Source: Bacillaceae bacterium IKA-2
GTDB lineage: Bacteria; Bacillota; Bacilli; Bacillales; Anaerobacillaceae
Assembly (NCBI GenBank): GCA_031761875.1
Contig: CP134492.1
Span: 1,860,001 to 1,924,000, forward strand
Reading direction: 5' to 3'
Length of the DNA: 64,000 nucleotides
Part shown: piece by piece, positions 44,266 through 53,578 of the stretch
How the letters are laid out: every line of letters starts with the position of its first letter
Numbering within the stretch: the first letter of the stretch is position 1
Position numbers and translations under genes: made by a program
Notes under the pieces: model-generated
Database searches by the model: none
The model's input: only the letters and a program-made list of their open reading frames with translations
What the model was told of the DNA's origin: nothing

Positions 44266-44424
44266 TTATTTTTTCTTAGAATTAACATGCTCCGGAGATA
44301 TAATGTTATTCTCTGTTCGATAACGTTCACAATCTAACTTTAAACACTTCCCATTAACGTGATTACCGTACTTTTTTCGAAAAATCTCAATACAATAGCA
44401 TTTATCAGCTTTATTAATCGGCAT
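44266..44424 (-). CDS. Small four-cysteine protein (52 residues)
   Basis: ATG 44424 follows TGGAGG with 7-base spacing on the minus strand; the frame runs 52 codons to TAA at 44266. The product (MPINKADKCYCIEIFRKKYG, then NHVNGKCLKLDCERYRTENN and a Lys-rich tail) has Cys9, Cys11, Cys27 and Cys32 in a CxC...CxxxxC layout, suggestive of a small metal-binding fold. No membrane segment. I do not recognise the family. Confidence 0.6.
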   Translation of the reverse strand: MPINKADKCYCIEIFRKKYGNHVNGKCLKLDCERYRTENNIISPEHVNSKKK

Positions 44425-44577
44425 TTTAAGCCTCCATATCTTTTAGTAGTGAAAATTTTCATCATGAATCATCAACAAATAAAGTAGAATTTATCATTTC
44501 CTCTTAATAATACTATAACTTAGCTTATTTTGATCATTTTTGAAATCTAGTGATACATTAAATAATTTCTGTAATCT

Positions 44578-44640
44578 GGAACCTTGAATACAGGTTCTTT
44601 TTTTATACCCCCTAAAAAATGATGGCGTAACCGTATAGTA
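44578..44640 (+). promoter_or_regulatory. Terminator followed by conserved leader (module copy B)
   Basis: GGAACC-TTGAATAC-AGGTTC and a T7 run form a terminator (44578-44602). It is followed by CCCCCTAAAAAATGATGGCG and CGTATAGTATAA, which recur at 42365-42412 and, weaker, at 45598-45640. The conserved block lies just upstream of small genes and probably contains their promoter. Confidence 0.5.
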
Positions 44641-44690
44641 TAAATAGCAATAGCATTAATATTACTAGAAAAAACAAAAGGGGTTTAGTG

Positions 44691-44969
44691 ATGACTTTAA
44701 AATATTTTGTCCTTGATATAATTCGAAAAATGGACGACTTCGATGCCAAAAATAGCAATAGTATAAAAAAAGTAATCCGGATAGCGATTGAAGACTTTCG
44801 GTTTAAGACTATGGAAAAAATCGGAGACGGTGGGAACGGAGTATTATATTTAGCCTCTGATGTTGAGGAAAATCTACTTTCTAAGATAGCGGAGTTTGCC
44901 ATTGATAATGGAGAAGAAACGAGTATAGAATCTGTTTATGAAGGTCATATAATAGTCAGAAAATATTAG
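44691..44969 (+). CDS. Unrecognised small acidic protein
   Basis: ATG 44691 lies behind AAAGGGGTTTAG and gives 92 residues with no membrane segment: MTLKYFVLDIIRKMDDFDA at the start, a KKVIRIAIEDFRFKTMEKIG segment, and an acidic end. A broken copy is present at about 42420-42560, which shows that the gene belongs to the duplicated module. No family recognised; helical/beta alternation suggests a folded soluble domain. Confidence 0.6.
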   Translation: MTLKYFVLDIIRKMDDFDAKNSNSIKKVIRIAIEDFRFKTMEKIGDGGNGVLYLASDVEENLLSKIAEFAIDNGEETSIESVYEGHIIVRKY

Positions 44970-45139
44970 GATGAAATATTTGGAATGTAAGCTGACTATT
45001 CCACGGGGCAAGCCCATCGGGTTTTATTGGCTATAATTCTATAACCTGGTAGCTATAATTAGGAAGACTCGTATTCATGTAGTCTTGCATTTTAATGAAG
45101 CAATTGGAACCTATTTTTAAAAAAAGAAGGGTGATATAT

Positions 45140-45457
45140 ATGAGTGATGATTTTAAAAAAGAAGAAAAAACAGAACATAAAAAAGAGGGAAAATTTCAGA
45201 ATCATAAAACGGAAAACCCGAGCCTTGTGAGTGCGACGTTCATCAAATATTTCTTCATGACGATCATTACGCTAGTGATTTTGTTTTTCCTGGCCTTCTA
45301 CATGTTGCCAATGTTTGATCGGGATGGTGGGCAGCAACAGGATAATGGAGATAGCGGTGGAATTTTGAATATTGAGATCAATAATACAGATGACAGCGGA
45401 GAAACTGAAAGTAACGATGAAGCCGAAGATGGCGAGGAAGTTGAAGAGGAAAATTAA
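45140..45457 (+). CDS. Small single-TM protein, paralogue of 42956-43231
   Basis: ATG 45140 follows GAAGGGTGA and gives 105 residues; a frame extension to 45095 lacks a ribosome site. Layout: Lys/Glu/His-rich N-terminus, the segment NPSLVSATFIKYFFMTIITL, the rest of one membrane helix, FDRDGGQQQDN, then a very acidic C-terminal tail (EDGEEVEEEN) longer than that of its paralogue. Unknown function. Confidence 0.75.
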   Translation: MSDDFKKEEKTEHKKEGKFQNHKTENPSLVSATFIKYFFMTIITLVILFFLAFYMLPMFDRDGGQQQDNGDSGGILNIEINNTDDSGETESNDEAEDGEEVEEEN

Positions 45458-45989
45458 TTCTCTGCAACTGATAAAACAGTTAGTCTTAAAAAAGTTATTA
45501 CTTTGATAACAATTTGGTAACAATTTTTATTTATATTTAAGCTAAGTCCAAAAGCAAATAGTAATCATGGTACTCAGGAGCCCTGTTTAGGGTTTCTTTT
45601 TTTACTCTCAAAAAAAATAATGATTTTACCGTGTAGTGTGGAATTCAGTAAATTTGTAGAGGCTTTTCCGAACAGCGAAAACTATGTACTATGTAGAACG
45701 ATAACATGCCTTTTGAGGTGGGATAGGGTTCAGTCAGAGTATGACGCGAAGGCAAATTAGCAAAGGTATGTTCTGTACAACAAGCACTTGAAATGGTATC
45801 CTTATTTTTAGAAAGTCTTGAAACAAGCCGATAAACGGTAACGCAAACCCTTAAGGTTAGCGCTGTCCATGAAAGTTTAAGAGAAAAATACAAGTATCTA
45901 TAATAGATAAGATAAAGATAGACGAAGTATTTTAGAGCCCACTGAATTTAACTGTGTGGAATTTCAGGATATTGGTGAGAGGAGTGGAT
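45458..45989. other. Gap with a third terminator/leader copy
   Basis: GGAGCCCTGTTTAGGGTTTC followed by T7 (about 45578-45604) is a terminator, and the sequence after it (ATAATGATTTTACCGTGTAG) is a weaker third copy of the leader at 44603. From 45645 to 45893 a minus-strand frame of 82 codons exists but has no ribosome site and no recognisable domain. No other gene is seen before the response regulator. Confidence 0.45.
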
Positions 45990-46712
45990 ATGATGCAACG
46001 TTATAAAGTTCTAGTCGTTGATGATGATCCCAATGTTCGTGAGATTATTCGTATTTTCTTTAAGCAACATCAAATCGATTTAGTGGAAGCCAATGATGGC
46101 CAAATGGCGTTAGAATTAGTTGAGAAAGAATTGCCAGATATCATTATATTAGATGTGATGATGCCTAATATGGATGGATTCGAAGTGTGTCGAGAAATCC
46201 GCAAAAAATTTGATATTCCAATTATCATGTTAACGGCTAAAACAGAAGAAATGGACCGAGTACTTGGTTTAGAACTTGGAGCAGATGATTATGTTACTAA
46301 ACCTTTTAGTCCGAGGGAATTAATTGCACGCATAAAAGCTATTTTTCGTCGTATGCAACCAAATGATAATCCCTTTGGAAATGAAAACGGAATTGGAAAT
46401 GGAAATGGAAAAAGATCACTCGCATTTGAAGGTCTTGCCATTCATATTGATCGCCGAGAAGTACTAGTTCAAGGCGAAAAAATTATTCTTCGACCGAAAG
46501 AGTTTGACTTATTAGTACACCTAGCAAAATCACCTGGAAACGTTTTTACTAGAGAACAACTGTTAGAACAAGTTTGGGGTTACGATTTTTTTGGAGATAT
46601 CCGAACGGTAGATGTCCATATTAAGAAGTTGAGACAAAAGTTAACTAATTTACAAAAAGAATGTATTCACACAGTTTGGGGCGTGGGATACAAATTTGAG
46701 GTGGAAGCTTAA
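45990..46712 (+). CDS. OmpR/PhoB-family response regulator
   Basis: ATG 45990 follows GAGAGGAGTGG and gives 240 residues; the upstream extension to 45954 lacks similarity. The receiver domain has the acidic pocket VLVVDDDPN, phosphoacceptor Asp in IIILDVMMPNMDGFE, and the switch lysine in YVTKPFSPREL. A C-terminal winged helix follows (RPKEFDLLVHLAKSPGNVFT, VDVHIKKLRQKL). A Gly/Asn-rich linker (GNENGIGNGNG) joins them. The stop overlaps the kinase ATG (TAATG), so the pair is translationally coupled. Confidence 0.92.
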   Translation: MMQRYKVLVVDDDPNVREIIRIFFKQHQIDLVEANDGQMALELVEKELPDIIILDVMMPNMDGFEVCREIRKKFDIPIIMLTAKTEEMDRVLGLELGADDYVTKPFSPRELIARIKAIFRRMQPNDNPFGNENGIGNGNGKRSLAFEGLAIHIDRREVLVQGEKIILRPKEFDLLVHLAKSPGNVFTREQLLEQVWGYDFFGDIRTVDVHIKKLRQKLTNLQKECIHTVWGVGYKFEVEA

Positions 46713-48136
46713 TGTTTGGAATGAACAAAAGTATTTTCCGCCGCCTCATTCTAAGTTATATGATTACAGTTGTAGTAGGGATTGGGATTGTCGGAATTCT
46801 AATGTTTTATTTTGCTAATAACTATAATTATAATGCAAAACAAGAGGAGTTACTCAGACAAGGTAGGACGGTTAATACTAATATCCAAGCAACAAACATT
46901 ATCGATAAAGAAAAGCAAGATAAATTAGAATTTCTTGATCATACTTTTGATGCTAGAATCTGGATTTTTAATGAGCAAGGTGAAATTATTGCCACATCAA
47001 CTCATGATGAAGTCTCAATAGGGAAATCAGTTGCATCTTCTATTGTAGAAAAAGTAATTCAAGGTGAGAATGCCGTTGAACGCTTGTCATTTGAGGGATT
47101 AACAGAGCCAATGCTTTCTGTTGTTGTTCCTTGGGGCGAGAGTGATAATGTATATGGCGGTATCATTTTACATTCACCGCTTACGGGATTAAACGATTTC
47201 ACTAGGAAAATGAGGGAAACGATTCTTTGGGCAACTCTTTTTGGTATTATTCTTTCAACAGCAATGGTTTCTTATCTATCTTGGACGATTTCCCGTCCCT
47301 TACAACAAATCGATCGTGCAGCATCAAGAATCGGTGTGGGAGATTATGTTGAACGGATTAATATTAAATCAGAAGATGAAATTGGAGATTTGGCCAATAC
47401 AATCAATTTGATGGCTGAAAAACTTGAAAAAATTGATTCAGAACGGAAAAAATTAGATGAGATTCGCAGTGATTTTTTAGGTAATATTTCACATGAGTTA
47501 AGAACACCTTTAACGACTATGCAAGGATTTTTAGAAGCTCTTCAAGATGGTCTAATAGAGGAAGATGGCAGACAAAGATACTATAATGTTATGTATGATG
47601 AAACGATTCATATGAATCATTTAGTAGATGATCTAATGGATTTAATTAAATTGGAAAATAAGCAAATTACGCTTTCGAAATATCATATTGATACAAAGCC
47701 TATTTTAGAAAAAGAAACATTTAAATTTAAAAAGGAAGCTTCAGAAAAAAATATTGATATCATATTAACGATAAATGAGCCACTGCCGAAAGCAGTTGCA
47801 GATCCTGTTCGATTTGAACAAATTCTCAATAATTTATTAAAAAATGCTGTTAAGTTTACTGAGGAAGGAAAAATAACTATTTCAGCTGAAGAAGATGGTC
47901 AGTATCTTTTACTCTCAGTTACAGATACAGGATTAGGTATTTCAGATGTAGACCAAGAATTGGTTTGGGAGCGTTTCTATAAAGTAGACCGCGGAAGGTC
48001 AAGACAAAATAAAGGAACAGGACTCGGTCTGGCGATTGTTAAACAATTAGTAGAATTACACGAGGGGAAAATTACTGTCCAAAGCGAGATTGGAAAGGGA
48101 ACGACGTTTAAAATATGGATCCCAGCTGTAGTTTAA
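46712..48136 (+). CDS. Membrane sensor histidine kinase
   Basis: The 474-residue kinase has two membrane helices (about residues 12-35 and 171-191) flanking an extracytoplasmic sensor of about 135 residues, a HAMP linker (SRPLQQIDRAASRIGVGDYV), a HisKA domain with the phospho-histidine in FLGNISHELRTPLTTMQGFL, and an HATPase domain with the N box (QILNNLLKNAVKFTEEG), G1 (DTGLGISD) and G2 (GTGLGLAIVKQL). It phosphorylates the response regulator encoded just upstream. Layout resembles PhoR/ResE/WalK-type kinases; the signal is not evident. Confidence 0.92.
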   Translation: MFGMNKSIFRRLILSYMITVVVGIGIVGILMFYFANNYNYNAKQEELLRQGRTVNTNIQATNIIDKEKQDKLEFLDHTFDARIWIFNEQGEIIATSTHDEVSIGKSVASSIVEKVIQGENAVERLSFEGLTEPMLSVVVPWGESDNVYGGIILHSPLTGLNDFTRKMRETILWATLFGIILSTAMVSYLSWTISRPLQQIDRAASRIGVGDYVERINIKSEDEIGDLANTINLMAEKLEKIDSERKKLDEIRSDFLGNISHELRTPLTTMQGFLEALQDGLIEEDGRQRYYNVMYDETIHMNHLVDDLMDLIKLENKQITLSKYHIDTKPILEKETFKFKKEASEKNIDIILTINEPLPKAVADPVRFEQILNNLLKNAVKFTEEGKITISAEEDGQYLLLSVTDTGLGISDVDQELVWERFYKVDRGRSRQNKGTGLGLAIVKQLVELHEGKITVQSEIGKGTTFKIWIPAVV

Positions 48137-48567
48137 GTGCCCCTCAGTATGCGCTGTGATCATAATAGGAGTTATATTAATTTGAAATTAAACAGGGAAC
48201 TAGGGTCATCATTAAGCCCTGGTTCCTTTTATCGTACGCCTTGATTGTGGGGAGCTACCACAAACGAAAAGTCACTTATGATAGGCAGACATACAACATA
48301 GAGTTGTATGTCTTTTTAAAATACTATATTTAATGAATTTCATAATTCTTATTGAAGATACTATGATAATTAATCTCGCTTAGTTAAACCATCACCAATT
48401 AGAAGTAGAAGTAGCTTGTTATGGCTGATTTACTACTGGTACGAAGAATTACATTTTACTAGGTAAGAACTAAATTTAGGGAGAATGTTTTGGTAGTTAT
48501 AATTGCTTTTAGTGGTCTAAATTCATGATCAATGGGAAAATAGAGTATACAGAAGGGGGTTATTAGC
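48137..48567 (+). terminator. Gap with two terminators
   Basis: GGGAACTAGGG pairs with CCCTGGTTCC (48195-48229, then TTTTA), and AGACATACAAC pairs with GTTGTATGTCT (48283-48312, then TTTTTA). The first ends the two-component operon. No gene in the remainder; GGGGGT before 48568 is the ribosome site of the next gene. Confidence 0.7.
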
Positions 48568-49446
48568 ATGACGAGAGACGGATTTATTGAAGTTAATGGT
48601 GGCAAGGTATGGTATCAAAGAAATGATCTTGGTATCAAAAAGACACCAGTCATTGTATTACACGGAGGTCCCGGTTCATCTCACTATTCAATGCAGGGGT
48701 TAAAAGTGCTAGCTGAGCAACGCCCGGTAATTTTTTATGACCAATTGGGATGTGGAAAGTCAGAGCGTCCGACAGACGAATCACTTTGGCACATTGACCG
48801 TTTTGTTGAGGAATTAGGGCAAGTAAGAAAGGCACTTTCTCTTGATGAAGTACATATTCTCGGGCATTCTTGGGGAACTACACTTGCAGCAGCCTATATG
48901 TTAACAAAACCTGAAGGTGTTAAGAGTGTTATTTTTTCTAGCTCTTGCCTTAGTGCACCACTTTGGGCAGAGGATCAAGAACGAAATCGCCAAAAATTGC
49001 CTACTGATGTCCAAGAAACATTAACAACTGCTGAGACCAATGGTACGACTGACTCGCAAGAATATAAAGATGCTACTCATGAGTTTAATAAGCGTTTTGT
49101 TTGTCGAATCGATCCGTGGCCAGAATTTTTAAAAAAAGGAGCACATCTTAAAAATGGTGAAGTGTACAATATTATGTGGGGTCCTTCAGAGTTTCATGTT
49201 ACTGGAAATTTGAAAAAATTTGATTGCACACAAAGGTTAAAGGAAATCAACGTTCCAATCCTTTATACATGTGGCCGTCATGACGAAGCGACACCAGAAT
49301 CAACGGAATATTACCATAGTCTTACACCGAACTCAAAATTCCATGTATTTGAAAATAGTGCTCATATACCATATTTAGAAGAGCCAAAAGAATATATTCG
49401 AGTTGTTGGTGATTTCCTTGAAGAAGTAGATTTGGATAGTAATTAG
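48568..49446 (+). CDS. Proline iminopeptidase-like alpha/beta hydrolase
   Basis: The 292-residue cytoplasmic hydrolase has the oxyanion motif LHGGPGSSH, VIFYDQLGCGKSERP, the nucleophile elbow GHSWGTTLA (Ser about residue 97), an acidic residue in YTCGRHDEATPE and the catalytic histidine in ENSAHIPYLEEP. HGGPG and the DQLGCGKS segment are typical of the S33 peptidase family, which releases N-terminal proline from peptides. A convergent terminator separates it from the next gene. Confidence 0.85.
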   Translation: MTRDGFIEVNGGKVWYQRNDLGIKKTPVIVLHGGPGSSHYSMQGLKVLAEQRPVIFYDQLGCGKSERPTDESLWHIDRFVEELGQVRKALSLDEVHILGHSWGTTLAAAYMLTKPEGVKSVIFSSSCLSAPLWAEDQERNRQKLPTDVQETLTTAETNGTTDSQEYKDATHEFNKRFVCRIDPWPEFLKKGAHLKNGEVYNIMWGPSEFHVTGNLKKFDCTQRLKEINVPILYTCGRHDEATPESTEYYHSLTPNSKFHVFENSAHIPYLEEPKEYIRVVGDFLEEVDLDSN

Positions 49447-49509
49447 TAAAATAATACAAAGCAATTCATGATACAGAACGAAATGAAGTGTTGCCACTAA
49501 AGAGAAAAA

Positions 49510-49556
49510 CAGCGACAACGAAGTCAAATGAGTGACTAGCTTGTCGCTGTTTTATT
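49510..49556. terminator. Bidirectional terminator between convergent genes
   Basis: AACAGCGACAA pairs with TTGTCGCTGTT around a loop of about 24 bases, with A and T runs outside the stem. Confidence 0.7.
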
Positions 49557-49628
49557 GTTGTTTCAAATTTAAATAGGGCCCGCTTGGTGCGCGGTTGGAA
49601 ATTTGATTTTTTTCCACATATATTTTGT

Positions 49629-51263
49629 CTAGCGCATCGCTTTTTTTGGCGGTGAGTCCATATGCGTTTTGACGAGGTGTTCAAGTAATGATGGCAATAC
49701 TTCAAATGCATTCTGAATGTTAAGGCGTTCAGTTTTTTTATGAGCGTCTTTACCAAAAGGACCAACGTTTAAAACTGGTGCAGCTAATTGCTCCATTTCT
49801 GTAAATGGTATAAAATAGCGCTCTCCCCAGACCGGTGTGTTTTTCTCGAAGCTTTCCCAGCCAGTCATGGAACCTTTATATGAAACATAACTCAAATCAG
49901 AAATTCCATTAAAAAATGAGACTGGTTTAATAACTAATGAGAATTGCTCTCTAGCAAAGGAGCGCAATTTATCGATAAGTTCAGATATTTCTTTTTCATG
50001 ACCACTGTGAACAGCAGGATAGTAGGGTGGGGTAAAAAATATGATAACCATCGGCGCCAATTCTTGGCAATAAATTGAGAAAAGGTCAACGATATGAATA
50101 GACATTTCACGATCATCTAACTTTTCGGGTTCGTTGATTTCTGTTATTATATGATCGACATAGGATTGTCCATATTTATTAATAGCATAATTCGCTAATT
50201 CTTCGTATGTGAGGACCTTAATATCAATTTTCTGTTTTGTGAGACCTTCGCGTTCTAGGACGCCCGTCAATTGATCGTTCATCTCTTGAACAGATTCTCT
50301 AGCTAATTCTAAGTATAGATCGATAACTTCTTTTGCACTGCGTTCCATCAAGAACACATTGTAGAAAGCAGCAGCCCGGTGCGGCGTTTGTGCAGAATAA
50401 TTCTGTTTTAAATCTTTTAGATAAAGTGTTGAAGGCAGGGGAGTTCGTTCACCTTGAACAACTTCCGAAAACTTCATATTCCATTCTATATTTTTAGTCA
50501 AGATAGAGGCCATCCAGGCAGCATTGACACCACTTAACGGCTCGCCAACATGCGTTTCTTGACCATAAAAAAGTGCTGCGGGCATTATTTTACCAATAGA
50601 ACCCGTGTATGCGTAAAATGATTCATCGCCTGGTTTTTGAGAAAATACGGGTTCGGAATTCAAAAATAAACTGTAATTTAATTTATATGTATGAGATATT
50701 TCTAGTAACTTGGTAACGGCTGTTCGCATACCGACTGAACATACTTCTTCATCCGGTACCGTTAGTAGTAATAAATTAATAGGCCACTTTTCTAGTGCTG
50801 CTTTTTCCAACAAAGATAGATGCAAGACAAGCCCACATTTCATATCCAATATCCCTCTACCAAACAAATAATCTCCTGATTTAATGTCCCGCCTTACTTC
50901 TTCTGAAAATGACTCCTTTTGTTCAGTAATAGCTTTTGTTAATTCATGCACAGAGAAAGCTAGGTGACGAATATCACCATATTCTTCAACATTCACTACA
51001 TCAAAATGACTGATTAAGACGATTGTTTTTGTTGCTTTTTGGTGCCTGTATAAGGCTGTTAAATAACTTCGATTATCATCGGTTGAATGAATTTCTACTA
51101 ATTCTGGATGCTCTTGAAAATAGTTTGTAGAAAGTAAAATATCTTTCAATCGGAAGGGAAATAATTTTTCCTGTTCTGATAAAGAAATACTTTCAATACT
51201 AACTAAATCAGCTAATAATTCTGTTAATTGCTGTGGAGTCTGCATTTTTATCAATTTCTTCAT
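49629..51263 (-). CDS. rocB: M20 family peptidase, RocB-like
   Basis: The 544-residue protein has the zinc-binding motifs of M20 peptidases: VLISHFDVVN (metal His/Asp), GRGILDMKCGLVLHL (bridging Asp) and VPDEEVCSVGM (catalytic and metal Glu). Length and layout, with long insertions in the dimerisation domain, match RocB from the Bacillus arginine-utilisation cluster, whose exact reaction is unknown. SD AGGAGG lies 9 bases before the ATG. No other roc genes are nearby, so the symbol is by similarity only. Confidence 0.82.
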   Translation of the reverse strand: MKKLIKMQTPQQLTELLADLVSIESISLSEQEKLFPFRLKDILLSTNYFQEHPELVEIHSTDDNRSYLTALYRHQKATKTIVLISHFDVVNVEEYGDIRHLAFSVHELTKAITEQKESFSEEVRRDIKSGDYLFGRGILDMKCGLVLHLSLLEKAALEKWPINLLLLTVPDEEVCSVGMRTAVTKLLEISHTYKLNYSLFLNSEPVFSQKPGDESFYAYTGSIGKIMPAALFYGQETHVGEPLSGVNAAWMASILTKNIEWNMKFSEVVQGERTPLPSTLYLKDLKQNYSAQTPHRAAAFYNVFLMERSAKEVIDLYLELARESVQEMNDQLTGVLEREGLTKQKIDIKVLTYEELANYAINKYGQSYVDHIITEINEPEKLDDREMSIHIVDLFSIYCQELAPMVIIFFTPPYYPAVHSGHEKEISELIDKLRSFAREQFSLVIKPVSFFNGISDLSYVSYKGSMTGWESFEKNTPVWGERYFIPFTEMEQLAAPVLNVGPFGKDAHKKTERLNIQNAFEVLPSLLEHLVKTHMDSPPKKAMR

Positions 51264-51588
51264 TATTTTATCCTCCTGACTTCCTAGCCCGTTCTAAGCC
51301 CCAAAAACGTATTCTTAGATAGTTTCGGGAGAGTTTGTTAAAAGTATGCTACTATTTTTTTTATATTGTGAGTTATTTTTTCTCAAAAAGTTGATTGGGT
51401 TTACGAAAAAGATGAAGTAATAAGATGTGAAAAAGCTTTTTTGTTCATCTTTTACTTAATATAATGTTATCTTTATATAGTCAGTTCGTTACTGGGGATG
51501 ATAGTTCCTGCAATAGTTATATAGTTGTAAATATAAATATGTAGTTAGTATCGATGTTAAAATATGAGTAAATAAGTGAGGTATGATT
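51264..51588. other. Intergenic region between divergent genes
   Basis: AT-rich; must contain the promoters of the RocB-like gene and of the small membrane protein. No convincing boxes or repeats were picked out. Confidence 0.3.
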
Positions 51589-51993
51589 ATGATGAATAGA
51601 ACGAAAATATTGCTCCGTTTATCGGCTGTTTATGCGGTAATTGGTGCTGTTATTGGATCACATATGGCTGGGTCCGGATCGATGATGTTTAAAGCGATCC
51701 ACGCTCATATTTTGGTTGTCGGCTGGCTTTCCCTATTTGCTTTTGCGACCTTTTATGCTATTTTTGCGATTCCAAAAAAATCAAAACTAGCGATGTTTCA
51801 TGTGTGGACTGCGATAATAGGTAGTTTCGGTCTTACGGCTGGGATGTGGATGCATTATTTTAAACCAACATGGGCTCCAGAAACTTTCACATTGATTTTT
51901 TATATTGTTGGTGGTACGACTTTGTTAATTAGTTTCATTATTTTTGCGATCATGACATTTATTTTTGGCAGGCACTTCGCCGATAAAAATTAA
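51589..51993 (+). CDS. Four-helix membrane protein with oxidase subunit I-like motif
   Basis: Several ATGs are clustered; 51589 has GTGAGGT at suitable spacing and gives 134 residues. Four membrane helices are predicted (about residues 8-28, 36-58, 66-88 and 98-124). KAIHAHILVVGWLSLFAFAT in helix 2 resembles the histidine-bearing helix of heme-copper oxidase subunit I/NorB-like proteins, and further histidines are present in FHVWT and MHYF. A haem-binding or redox-linked role is possible but not shown. It stands alone with its own terminator. Confidence 0.65.
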   Translation: MMNRTKILLRLSAVYAVIGAVIGSHMAGSGSMMFKAIHAHILVVGWLSLFAFATFYAIFAIPKKSKLAMFHVWTAIIGSFGLTAGMWMHYFKPTWAPETFTLIFYIVGGTTLLISFIIFAIMTFIFGRHFADKN

Positions 51994-52022
51994 TAGTGTA
52001 AAAGAGTTAAGAAATGAAGAAT

Positions 52023-52077
52023 AGAAAAAGGGTCAAATTCCACGAGCAGATGGATTTTGACCCTTTTTTCTATTCTT
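52023..52077. terminator. Intrinsic terminator
   Basis: AGAATAGAAAAAGGGTCAAA and its continuation pair with TGGATTTTGACCC and the following TTTTTTCTATTCT, a long stem of more than 20 bp with an 8-base loop. The rest of the gap to 52442 holds no gene. Confidence 0.8.
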
Positions 52078-52442
52078 TCGATCTTCTTCTAGTATTCTTA
52101 TTCTCAATAAGATTTTTTAAGGATAAAAATAAACATTCTAAATGCTTTCAGATAATCATTTAATCAATTAAATGGTTATACAAAACTTAGCGATATTAGT
52201 TCTTTCATTATGAAAGTTTCGTTCTTTATATAGGATGCAAAATAGTAAGTAAACGTAAAAAAACCGGAGATAATAAGGGATTTTTGTTCATTATAACGAA
52301 AAAACAGCTAAATTTACTTCTTTTCAATTGATAGAATATCATTTATACTCAAGTTAGTCGTTCTTTAAAAAGAACAAACTGTTCTCCCACGGCATGAAAA
52401 GTTATCTGAAAATGGCACGATGAGAGAGGGTAGGTTTATTCT

Positions 52443-53429
52443 ATGGAAAAAATCAGCTTTGAACTTGTTGGGAAAGTATTAGAGGAAGATGTTGTTTCAG
52501 ACCTTGATGTTCTGTTGTTAACAAAGGGTACGATCCTTACAAAAGCGAATATCCTACTTCTAAAAAAACAGTATTCTAAGAAAGTAAAAGTTTCTGAAGA
52601 TCTTTCTTTTAAAAACTTATATTTAAAAAATATTAAGCATATTGAACATTTATTTTCTTTTCTCGAAAAAACGAAGTCGATTGACATGGAAGAATGGTTT
52701 CATCACGAACAGATTGTTAGATTCGTTCAAAAAGATGCATCCTTCATTGAACAAATGTATGAAATTAAAGCCCAGTCTTCACTTTATGTACATAGCGTCA
52801 ACGTTGGCTTGATTGCCTTTTTTCTCGGGAAGTTGTTAAGGTATTCTTATCGTGAAAAGTTACATATATGGAAAATGGGTGTCTTACACGACATTGGGAA
52901 ATTAAAATTAGATAGTGAATTGCTATTTAAGCAGGAAGAAGAATTAACAGAAGAAGAGCTCCATGAATACAAACAACACCCTAATTTGGGATTGAATATT
53001 CTAAGCGAAGTGAAGGGTGTAAACGCTGAAATAGTAAGTGCTACAAAATTTCATCATGAACAAATTGATGGTTCGGGATATCCAAATAAGGTAAAGGTTA
53101 ATTGTTTACCAGTTACGGTTCAAATCGTTTCAGTTGCAAATAGAATTGATAAAATAATTAGCGCTAATAGGAATCCATTTCATTTAGTTAATTTACTTAT
53201 CGAAGAAACACGAGAAAATAAGTTAAATCCAGCGATCACGATCCCGTTTGTCCGTCATACTCTGAGAAAGTACGTCGGTAAAAAAATAGTACTAAACGAT
53301 GAAACGAAGGCGGAGATTGTGTTTATTTTTGATCATGAACCAACACAACCTTTGATTTACCTAAATGAAAGAAAAATGTTTATTGATTTACGGGAAAATC
53401 ATAAGTTGAAAATTAAAGACTTTGCGTAA
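52443..53429 (+). CDS. HD-GYP cyclic di-GMP phosphodiesterase
   Basis: The 328-residue protein has an N-terminal region of about 110 residues of DUF3391-like/unknown type and a C-terminal HD-GYP domain: HSVNVGLIAFFLGKLL, the HD pair in VLHDIGKLKLD, EYKQHPNLGLNIL, and HHEQIDGSGYP with the GYP-type signature. All metal-binding residues appear present, so it should hydrolyse cyclic di-GMP. There is no membrane segment. GAGGGTAGG lies upstream of the ATG. A hairpin follows at about 53455-53503 (CCAAAAAGTATGTCAAAAAT pairing with ATTTTGACATGC and TTTTTGG). Confidence 0.88.
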   Translation: MEKISFELVGKVLEEDVVSDLDVLLLTKGTILTKANILLLKKQYSKKVKVSEDLSFKNLYLKNIKHIEHLFSFLEKTKSIDMEEWFHHEQIVRFVQKDASFIEQMYEIKAQSSLYVHSVNVGLIAFFLGKLLRYSYREKLHIWKMGVLHDIGKLKLDSELLFKQEEELTEEELHEYKQHPNLGLNILSEVKGVNAEIVSATKFHHEQIDGSGYPNKVKVNCLPVTVQIVSVANRIDKIISANRNPFHLVNLLIEETRENKLNPAITIPFVRHTLRKYVGKKIVLNDETKAEIVFIFDHEPTQPLIYLNERKMFIDLRENHKLKIKDFA

Positions 53430-53578
53430 AGAAAGATGAAGTTGAAGAAAATATCCAAAAAGTATGTCAAAAATATTCCTTTATTTTGACATGCTTTTTG
53501 GATCTCAAATCTACTTGATGCGAAACTTTTCTTTTGTATTATCGTCTAAATATTAAACAGAGAAAGAGGGTGGTCATA

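Noticed and set aside
45645-45893. An 82-codon minus-strand frame with a Cys-Cys-Thr-rich product
   Set aside because: No ribosome binding site, odd composition, no recognisable domain; probably a chance frame or a decayed fragment.
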